DNA of 64,000 bases from Corallococcus sp. AS-1-6 (GTDB taxonomy: Bacteria; Myxococcota; Myxococcia; Myxococcales; Myxococcaceae), in NCBI RefSeq assembly GCF_020037015.1, contig NZ_JAIQDE010000016.1:121132-185131 (forward strand). The letters are read 5' to 3'. The position numbers and the translations under genes are program-made. Below are positions 58,399-64,000 of the stretch, in pieces. The notes below the pieces were generated by a model that was not told where the DNA came from, did not search any database, and worked only from the letters and a program-made list of their open reading frames with translations. Position 1 is the first letter of the stretch. Every line of letters starts with the position of its first letter.

Positions 58399-59403
58399 AT
58401 GACGAACGGAGTGAAGCGCGCGGGGTTCGCGCTGGTGCTGGCGCTGACGGTGGGGCCGGGGGCCGCGTGGGCGCAGGTGGATGAGGACGACGGCTCGGCG
58501 GTGGTGGTGGACATGCCGGAGCCGGACCGGGGCTGCCCGGTGAAGCCGGAGTTCCTGCCGATGACGCCCATGGGGCAGGTGGGCATCGACCGGCTGGGCT
58601 GGCTGGTGCACCAGGCCATCATCCCGTCCTCGAAGGACAAGTTCTTCCAGGCGGGGGCGCGCAGCCGCTCCGGGGTGAAGCCGGTGCCCATGGACCAGGC
58701 GAAGAAGCTGGGCGCGCTGGACACGGCGAAGGCGCCCATCTGGGTGTTCGGCAAGGAGAAGGCGAAGGCCTGCAAGGGCACGCCCATCGCGTACTGGGCG
58801 GTGCGGATGGGGACGGACGAGGACCGCCAGACGTACCTGATGGCGGAGCTGGCGACGGAGTGCGAGGTGCTGCCGCCCGGGCGGCTGGCGGGGACGCCCA
58901 TCGCGCTGCGGCAGAAGGACGAGCCCACGGGGTGCGTGCTGCGCCGGCCCAACCGGAGCCTGATTGGCAAGGAGTCGGACGGCATTCCGCCGGACTACGC
59001 GGAGCACATCCCGCCGCAGGACTGCGCGGCGCCGGAGTGCGCGCGGCTGTGGGAGTACTTCGGCGTGACGGGCGACGAGGGCGAGGGCGCGTTCGACCTG
59101 ACGGTGTCCTATCTGCACAAGAACGGCAGCAACCCGTGCAACTGGGCGACGGACGACCTGTCCATGTTGTTCGTGCGGGGGCGGGAGAGCACGGCGCTGA
59201 CGCCGCTCAAGCCGGGAGGGCAGTTGTTCGGAGGCCTCTGGGACTTCAGCGGCCCGCGCTTCATCCTGAGCCGGGAGATGGGCGTGCTCTACGCGTACGA
59301 CTACCAGAAGCTGAAGGCCGCGCCGAAGGCCGTGCGGTACGGGAGCCCCACGGAAGAGGACCTCATCCACGCGAAGCGCACGCTGTCGCCGTGCAAGAAG
59401 TAG
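58399..59403 (+). CDS. Exported Cys-rich protein of unknown function
   Basis: 334 residues with a signal peptide (FALVLALTVGPGAAWA). The mature chain has eight to nine Cys, suggesting disulfides. Tyr/Trp/Pro-rich segments such as GIPPDYAEHIPPQDCAAP and GGLWDFSGPRFILS could be binding sites. No known family. GGAGGT precedes ATG 58399 by eight bases. It follows the pilus-N-like gene by 63 bases on the same strand, so the pair may be an exported two-gene unit. It ends at a hairpin shared with the glycosyltransferase gene. Confidence 0.8.
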   Translation: MTNGVKRAGFALVLALTVGPGAAWAQVDEDDGSAVVVDMPEPDRGCPVKPEFLPMTPMGQVGIDRLGWLVHQAIIPSSKDKFFQAGARSRSGVKPVPMDQAKKLGALDTAKAPIWVFGKEKAKACKGTPIAYWAVRMGTDEDRQTYLMAELATECEVLPPGRLAGTPIALRQKDEPTGCVLRRPNRSLIGKESDGIPPDYAEHIPPQDCAAPECARLWEYFGVTGDEGEGAFDLTVSYLHKNGSNPCNWATDDLSMLFVRGRESTALTPLKPGGQLFGGLWDFSGPRFILSREMGVLYAYDYQKLKAAPKAVRYGSPTEEDLIHAKRTLSPCKK

Positions 59404-59427
59404 CCGCGCTCACGCTGTGAAGCCCAG

Positions 59428-59459
59428 GCCCCTGGACGCCGCTGTCGGCCTCCAGGGGC
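59428..59459. terminator. Hairpin between convergent genes
   Basis: GCCCCTGGA (59428-59436) pairs with TCCAGGGGC (59451-59459), with an inner GCCG/CGGC. It lies 25 bases after one stop and 58 before the other, so it can terminate or protect both transcripts. There is no T-run. Confidence 0.6.
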
Positions 59460-59516
59460 AATCCACGGGCCGTGGGAGGGTGTCCAGGCGCGATACGCGC
59501 TTTGGCCGCGACCCGG

Positions 59517-60440
59517 CTACTGCGCGCTGGACCCGTGGTACGTCTTGCGCAGCTTCAGGTCCGGCACGTCCACCGTGCCGTTCTTGTTGTCCGTGCAGTA
59601 CCAGAGCGCGTCGTGCGGGGCCTGGACGCCGCCCTTCTGCGTGCGCGTCAAGCCGTTGTAGACGGAGCCGGCGATGAGGTAGCGGAACACCTGCGGCGCG
59701 GTCGCGCTCACCAGCGTGTCCTTCTGCTGCATCTCCTTCCAGACCACGCAGTACTGCTTGAGCGCGGCCCAGGCACCCTTGGAGTAACGAGGGCTCCCCA
59801 GCATCCAGACCTCCAACTGGGGACACATCTCTCCTTCGCCGTCGTCCGCCGCGCCGTAGTCCATCGCCTCGCAGACCTCGTCCGCGCGGCTTTCGTTGAG
59901 CGTCACGTCGCCCTCCGCCTGCCAGCCGGTGAGCCGTGAGAGCTGGAAACGGCGCATCATCAGCGCGTCGTCCCTCGTCAGCGACGGCGCCATGAAGGCC
60001 TTTGGCTCCGGCAGGGCGAACGTGCCTCCGCCGTGCGGCCCCACGCCCGCGTCCATCACATAGCCGCCCCACGTGTACATGAGGAACAGCGACCACGCGT
60101 CCTTCACGAAGGCGCGGTACGAGGGCGGCGTCGCCAGCGCCAGGCCCCAGCCGAGGATGTCCGTCATCGCCGCGACGGCCCAGTCGTCCGACTCCTGGTA
60201 CCAGTAGTACCAGCGATACGCCCGCGTGCCCGCCTTCGCCAGGAACGCCTGCATGCCTCGCACGGTGACGTTCGTGTGCGCGGCGAAGTCCCGCTCGTAG
60301 GCGGCGACGTGCGCGTCCAGGCACCAGAAATAGATTTTGACGCTCTGTCCCGCGCAGCGTGCCGCCAGGGCCTTCGGCGCGGTGATGTCGCGGTTGCGGT
60401 CCGCCGGAGGAGGGCCAATCCAGGTGTAGTGGACGTCCAT
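59517..60440 (-). CDS. Glycosyltransferase-like protein (TcdA/OCH1-type fold) with altered DXD motif
   Basis: 307 residues, no signal peptide or membrane span. The N-terminus VHYTWIGPPP and the segment VKDAWSLFLMYTWGGYVMDAGV match the sugar-donor-binding region of DXD glycosyltransferases such as the large clostridial toxins and OCH1, in which the final part is normally GGxYxDxD. Here the DXD is D-A-G, so a metal ligand is changed. Cys are frequent. It is the last gene of an operon with a LEA-like lipoprotein and aat. It might be inactive, use other residues, or be an injected effector; not decidable from sequence. Confidence 0.6.
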   Translation of the reverse strand: MDVHYTWIGPPPADRNRDITAPKALAARCAGQSVKIYFWCLDAHVAAYERDFAAHTNVTVRGMQAFLAKAGTRAYRWYYWYQESDDWAVAAMTDILGWGLALATPPSYRAFVKDAWSLFLMYTWGGYVMDAGVGPHGGGTFALPEPKAFMAPSLTRDDALMMRRFQLSRLTGWQAEGDVTLNESRADEVCEAMDYGAADDGEGEMCPQLEVWMLGSPRYSKGAWAALKQYCVVWKEMQQKDTLVSATAPQVFRYLIAGSVYNGLTRTQKGGVQAPHDALWYCTDNKNGTVDVPDLKLRKTYHGSSAQ

Positions 60441-60450
60441 CCGGTGGAGT

Positions 60451-61137
60451 CTACTCCGTCCACGGCCCCCGCCGCGTGGGCTCCTTCAACGCCTGCGCGA
60501 GCGCCGCCAGGAAGCGCTTGCGCGGCCAGGACTCGGCGCCGAAGCGCTCCAGGTGCTCGGTCTCCACCTGGCAGTCGATGAGCTGGAAGCCCCAGCCCTT
60601 GAAGCGCTCCACCGCCGTGGCGAACGCCACCTTCGACGCGTCCGGCGCCAGCGCGAACATGCTCTCCCCGAAGTACGCCGCGCCCAGCGACACGCCGTAC
60701 AGCCCGCCCACCAGCACCTCGCCGTCCCACGCCTCCACCGAGTGCGCCAGCCCCAGCTCGTGCAGCCGGATGTACGCCTGCTTCATCGCGTCCGTAATCC
60801 AGGTGCCGTCCTGCCCCGGCCGGTGCACGCGCGAGCATGCGTCGATGACCTTCGCGAACACGGTGTCGTAGCGCACCGTGTACGTGCCCCGGTTCATCAC
60901 CTTGCGCAGCGAACGCCCCACGTGGATCTTGTCCGGCTCCAGCACGAAGCGCGGGTCGGGCGAGTGCCACAGGATGGGCTGCCCCTCGCTGTACCAGGGG
61001 AAGATGCCCTGCGAGTACGCGGCCACCAGCCGCTCCGGGCGCAGGTCGCCGCCCACCGCGAGCAGGCCGCTCTTGTCCGCCTTGGCGGGTGGGGGGAACA
61101 GCTCCGGCTCGTCGTCACTCAGCAGGTAGATGGGCAC
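60451..61137 (-). CDS. aat: Leucyl/phenylalanyl-tRNA-protein transferase
   Basis: 228 residues, the L/F-transferase that adds Leu or Phe to N-terminal Lys or Arg of proteins, marking them for ClpS/ClpAP degradation in the N-end rule pathway. The motifs GLLAVGGDLRPERLVAAYSQGIFPWYSEGQPILWHSPDPR and EVLVGGLYGVSLGAAYFGESMF are described here as spans; each is near-invariant in the family. QLIDCQVETEHLERFGA gives the C-terminal signature. It starts at a GTG, 14 bases after the LEA-like gene, and is followed at 10 bases by the glycosyltransferase-like gene. Confidence 0.96.
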   Translation of the reverse strand: MPIYLLSDDEPELFPPPAKADKSGLLAVGGDLRPERLVAAYSQGIFPWYSEGQPILWHSPDPRFVLEPDKIHVGRSLRKVMNRGTYTVRYDTVFAKVIDACSRVHRPGQDGTWITDAMKQAYIRLHELGLAHSVEAWDGEVLVGGLYGVSLGAAYFGESMFALAPDASKVAFATAVERFKGWGFQLIDCQVETEHLERFGAESWPRKRFLAALAQALKEPTRRGPWTE

Positions 61138-61151
61138 GCGTGCGCGCCAGT

Positions 61152-61994
61152 CTAGCGGGACACGTTGAGCTTCACGTCACCCTTCAGGAAGTAGGGGACC
61201 TGCAACAGGGGGCCCTTCAGCTCGCCCTTCACGCTGTAGGGCAGGACTCCCTTGCCGATGAGCGCCTTGACCCCCGGCCCCCAGGACTCGGCCGTCACCG
61301 CGACCTCCACCGGGTACACACCCGTGGCGGACGCATCCACCGAGTCCGCCTGCGCCGTGGTGCCCTCCTCCAGGGGCTTGTCCGCGATGACGACCTGGTA
61401 GGTCAGCGAGTCCAGCCGCAGCGGGAACGGGTTCGGGTTGCGCACGCCCAGCCGCAGGTTCATCTGCACCTCCTCCGGCGAATAGCGGGCCGCGTCCAGG
61501 CTCTCCACGATGACCTCCGGCAGCCGGGGCACGCGCACGGCGCGGCTGGCGGCGAAGGGCAGGGTCTCCTCACCGCCACCCGAGCGCACCACCAGCGTGC
61601 CGCGCAGCGCGATGAGCACCGTGCCGCCCTGGGCGCTCAGGCGGGCCAGGTCCTCCGGGCTCTTCACGTAGGCGGATTTCTCCTCGATGGAGAAGTCCGC
61701 GGGGGCCCCCGGCGCGAACGGCACGCCCAGCTTCGCGGAGCCCGTCTTCACCACCTGCCCGTCGGCGACGAGCTCGTAGTCGGCCCGCTCCACGACGCCG
61801 TTGGCGGTGCCGGTGATTTGTCCGGTGTAGCGCACGGAGGCGTCGGTGAGCCCCTGGGACACGACGGCGGTCTCCTGGGCCGTCAGGGCCGGGGGGCCGC
61901 CGGAGCGGACGGGCGCGGAGGCGCACCCGAGGTGGAGGGCGAACAGCGCGGACACCAGGGCCATCAGGCAGGTCGAGCGATTCACAAAGGACAT
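61152..61994 (-). CDS. LEA14/WHy-type lipoprotein
   Basis: 280 residues with lipobox LHLGC (Cys24). Two LEA14/WHy beta-sandwich domains are visible at about 50-150 (VRYTGQITGTANGVVERADYELVADGQVV) and about 160-280, the second with the NPNPFPLRL motif in LRLGVRNPNPFPLRL and IADKPLEEGT. Spans given are approximate. The protein is envelope-anchored; a role in desiccation or stress protection is family-based inference. It is first in an operon with aat and a glycosyltransferase-like gene (14- and 10-base gaps). ATG 61994 is chosen because of the signal; no Shine-Dalgarno. Confidence 0.85.
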   Translation of the reverse strand: MSFVNRSTCLMALVSALFALHLGCASAPVRSGGPPALTAQETAVVSQGLTDASVRYTGQITGTANGVVERADYELVADGQVVKTGSAKLGVPFAPGAPADFSIEEKSAYVKSPEDLARLSAQGGTVLIALRGTLVVRSGGGEETLPFAASRAVRVPRLPEVIVESLDAARYSPEEVQMNLRLGVRNPNPFPLRLDSLTYQVVIADKPLEEGTTAQADSVDASATGVYPVEVAVTAESWGPGVKALIGKGVLPYSVKGELKGPLLQVPYFLKGDVKLNVSR

Positions 61995-62050
61995 TCTGGG
62001 GAGGCCAGGGGCTGGTCCCAAGGGGATTTCCGCTAGACTGTCCACCAACC

Positions 62051-62695
62051 GTGGCTCCCCGACGTCCCAACTTCAACAGGACCCTGCGCTCCCTCATCCG
62101 GGACATCGCCGCGCGCATGCCCGAGTTCGGCCACGTGAAGGTGGGGCGCATCCTCATCGTCGCCGGGGAGGCCCGCCGGGCGTCGCGAGGCACGGTGAAG
62201 CCCCTGTGCTTCAAGGGGGGCAAGAGCATCGACAAGGCGGGGCGGCGCAAGCCGGTGGTGCGCATCCGGGGCCGCCGCATCCTGTACTGCATCACGCTCC
62301 GGCCCCTCTTCTTCCGGGGCTCCACCGCGAAGTCGCGGCTGGAGACGCTGATGCACGAACTCTTCCACATCTCCCTGCGCTTCGACGGCACGCTGCACGC
62401 GGGCCGCCGCCACGCGAAGCTGGGCGCGGAGTTCGGGCGCCGCCTGCGGCCGCTGGTGCGCCGCTACCTGAAGCTGTGCCCGGAGGCGCTGCTCGCGGAC
62501 CTGGCGTACTCCGGCGAGGTGCGGGTGCTGCAATGGCTGGAGCGTCCGGGCCCGGCCTACCACCCGCGCGCGTCGCACCGCCGCGTGCGCAAGGTCTACA
62601 CGGAGGACCAGCTCTACTCCGGAGTGGCCCGCATGGTGACGCCGCGTCCGCGCGTGGCCCGCGAGGCCCACGTGCGCGACGACAAGGTGCACTGA
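62051..62695 (+). CDS. Putative zinc metallopeptidase-like protein with HELFH motif
   Basis: 214 residues, basic, cytoplasmic. The zinc-binding-type motif HELFH (His102, Glu103, His106) sits in ETLMHELFHISLRFDG; the third ligand may be in the following HAGRRHAK. The protein ends with an Arg/Val-rich region and looks like the phage-type or SprT-like metallopeptidases. A second possibility is a structural protein with a chance HExxH. The start is GTG 62051; divergent from the LEA-like gene by 56 bases. It precedes the hemerythrin-like gene by 9 bases. Confidence 0.7.
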   Translation: MAPRRPNFNRTLRSLIRDIAARMPEFGHVKVGRILIVAGEARRASRGTVKPLCFKGGKSIDKAGRRKPVVRIRGRRILYCITLRPLFFRGSTAKSRLETLMHELFHISLRFDGTLHAGRRHAKLGAEFGRRLRPLVRRYLKLCPEALLADLAYSGEVRVLQWLERPGPAYHPRASHRRVRKVYTEDQLYSGVARMVTPRPRVAREAHVRDDKVH

Positions 62696-62704
62696 AGGGC
62701 GTTG

Positions 62705-63193
62705 ATGGCCGCGCCCACCGACTTCGTCAGCCTGGGAGTGCTCCACCGCGACCTGGAGGAGCTGTTCCTCCTGCACCAGGAGGCGCTGATGGGCATGGAC
62801 CTGCCCGCCGCGCGTGAGCGGCTGGCGCGCTACCGCGAGGAACTGACGCGGCACCTGGAGGCGGAGGAGGCGCTGCTCCTGCCGGAGCTGCCACGCGCCG
62901 GAAGGATCCGAGGCGCCGCGCCGGAGCTCTTCACCGGCGAGCACCAGCGCATGCGGGAGCTGCTGACGAAGTGTCAGGAGGCCGTGGACGCGCTGGACGC
63001 GAGCGCTCCGGACTACCGCCGCGCCGTGCTCCGTGTGTTCGACATGGAGAGCACGTTCAAGCATCTGGAGCACCACCACTCGCTGCGCGAGGAGACGTAC
63101 CTGTTCCCCGCCTTGGATGGAGTGCTGGGTGAAGAGGAGCGGCGGGCCCTGTTGGCCGCGTTCCTCGCGCGCACTATTTCTCCGAGGGCGTGA
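62705..63193 (+). CDS. Hemerythrin-domain protein, cytoplasmic
   Basis: 162 residues in the HHE fold: a helical bundle with metal-ligand candidates His15 in LGVLHRDLEELFLLHQEA, His51 in TRHLEAEEALLLPEL, His82 in GEHQRMREL, and His120/121 in HHHSLREETYLFPAL. Such proteins bind a diiron centre and handle oxygen or nitric oxide. ATG 62705 follows TTG 62702. The last 20 bases overlap the convergent second hemerythrin gene. Confidence 0.85.
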   Translation: MAAPTDFVSLGVLHRDLEELFLLHQEALMGMDLPAARERLARYREELTRHLEAEEALLLPELPRAGRIRGAAPELFTGEHQRMRELLTKCQEAVDALDASAPDYRRAVLRVFDMESTFKHLEHHHSLREETYLFPALDGVLGEEERRALLAAFLARTISPRA

Positions 63194-63878
63194 ACCGGGC
63201 GAGGTCGTGGACTCCCAGCGCGCGCTCCAGTTGATCCACTTCCTTGAGCGCGTTCTCGAAACCATTGCTCCCCAGCAGCCGGTGCTCCTGCGCCTCGAAG
63301 CGCTCGCCCAGCTCCTGGAACTGCTTCTCGTCGAAGAGCTCGCGGAACGCGGGGAACAGGACCGTGTCCTCGCGAGCGGCGTGCGGCTGGTACATGCGGA
63401 TGAACTGCGTGAGCTGCCGCGCGACCGTGGCCCTCTGCTGGGGTTGGGTGAGGGCGTCGCGGCCTGAGGCCGCGGCGAGGATGGACGCGGTGAGCTTGCG
63501 CCCGGCGGCGTGTTGTTCGAGCAGCACCTGGACGAGCTCCTTCTGCTGGCCCGCCTTCACCAGCCGGGGGAACACCTCCGTCTCCTCTGTCTTCTCGTGG
63601 TAGTCCTCGCCGAAGCGGCGCATGAGCCGGGTGGCCTGGGCGAGCACCTCCGCGGGGGCCTTCTCTTCAGGCACGCCGAGGCGGCGAGCGATCTCCTCGT
63701 ACATCAGGAGCGTGCGGCGGATGACGCCGTGCTCGCGCATCAGGTCCTCGGTGGCGTTCACCTCCGCGGGCCTGGACTTGCGCTCCGCCTTGGGCGCCGC
63801 GCTCACGGTGCTTCCAACGCCGAGCACGACCACCGTGGACAGGAAGCGGCGGCGGCTGGATGCCTCATTCGTGGACAT
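63174..63878 (-). CDS. Hemerythrin-domain protein with a Tat signal
   Basis: 234 residues. The N-terminus SSRRRFLSTVVVLGVGSTVSA is a twin-arginine export signal, so the folded metalloprotein is probably periplasmic. The HHE domain (about 45-225) has candidate ligands in DLMREHGVIRRTLL, YHEKTEETEVFPRL, QHAAGRKL and PHAAREDTVLFPAF. Companion to the cytoplasmic hemerythrin-like protein encoded convergently; 3' ends overlap by 20 bases. ATG 63878 is chosen because it opens the Tat signal. The remaining 122 bases to the window end hold nothing recognisable. Confidence 0.85.
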   Translation of the reverse strand: MSTNEASSRRRFLSTVVVLGVGSTVSAAPKAERKSRPAEVNATEDLMREHGVIRRTLLMYEEIARRLGVPEEKAPAEVLAQATRLMRRFGEDYHEKTEETEVFPRLVKAGQQKELVQVLLEQHAAGRKLTASILAAASGRDALTQPQQRATVARQLTQFIRMYQPHAAREDTVLFPAFRELFDEKQFQELGERFEAQEHRLLGSNGFENALKEVDQLERALGVHDLARFTPSEK

Positions 63879-64000
63879 GCCCCTTGTATGAGCCGCTGTC
63901 CCGCCAACTGAACCTGTCCGACAGGAGGTCTGCGCGGAATAAGCAGTCCTACGAGCCGCATAGAGGTGGGGTGACATCGCAAGAAGAAGCCCCCAGCGGG

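Overview
This is a 64 kb stretch of very GC-rich, densely coded chromosome from a myxobacterium, most likely Myxococcaceae (Myxococcus or Corallococcus). The main evidence is a csgA (C-signal) gene whose key residues fall at the same numbers as in Myxococcus xanthus, lying between hemY (protoporphyrinogen oxidase) and a CapA-like lipoprotein gene plus pdxH. Strong third-position GC bias, many lipoproteins, a Ser/Thr kinase, an NtrC-type two-component system and numerous lineage-specific exported proteins agree with this. The genus cannot be fixed from the sequence alone. No rRNA, tRNA, CRISPR, insertion sequence or prophage was seen, and no gene-free stretch exceeds about 270 bases.

Layout. 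1-5.3 kb: truncated exported protein, then a chitin/GlcNAc unit on the minus strand (NagB-II-type deaminase, nagA, GH18 chitinase) closed by a strong terminator. 5.5-10.2 kb: DUF3817 membrane protein, Uma2-family protein, ComF, an RtcB-family RNA ligase, rlmH, rsfS and a TPR protein. 10.2-16.8 kb: envelope proteins and a sensor kinase/sigma-54 activator pair with a Nudix gene on the opposite strand between them. 17.0-19.6 kb: a lipoprotein toxin and probable immunity gene resembling the SitA/SitI outer-membrane-exchange toxins; this is the most interesting locus. 19.6-26.0 kb: radA, a small stress membrane protein, the biotin operon bioB-bioF-bioD (no bioA), then a 92-residue protein and a class I aminotransferase just behind an intrinsic terminator. 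26.0-32.9 kb: substrate-binding lipoprotein with a TPR partner, GTP-type PEP carboxykinase, SLC13-type transporter, miaE-like hydroxylase. 33-38 kb: small exported proteins, a GNAT enzyme, an AgmX/PglI-like protein, a multispan protein, gluQRS. 38-45.6 kb: phosphoesterase, class III cyclase, small unknown protein, rlmN, GCS2-like ligase, lipoprotein. 45.7-53.1 kb: LytS/LytTR two-component system, hemY, csgA, CapA-like lipoprotein, pdxH. 53.2-57.5 kb: glgA, Ser/Thr kinase and LEA-like lipoprotein in tandem, then a CNNM/CorC protein. 57.5-64 kb: two exported unknowns, an operon of LEA-like lipoprotein, aat and a toxin-like glycosyltransferase, an HExxH protein and two hemerythrin-domain proteins.

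How the genes fit together. Most of the window is housekeeping metabolism and RNA/ribosome modification (rlmH, rlmN, rsfS, gluQRS, miaE, aat, radA). Predatory and social biology is layered on it: chitin breakdown, kin-discrimination toxin, C-signal, and glycogen and PEP metabolism that could respond to starvation. Several convergent pairs share very short 3' regions, two of them with palindromes that contain both stop codons. Starts were chosen from frame, signal peptides and Shine-Dalgarno matches; many genes here lack an obvious Shine-Dalgarno, so some starts are uncertain and are noted individually.
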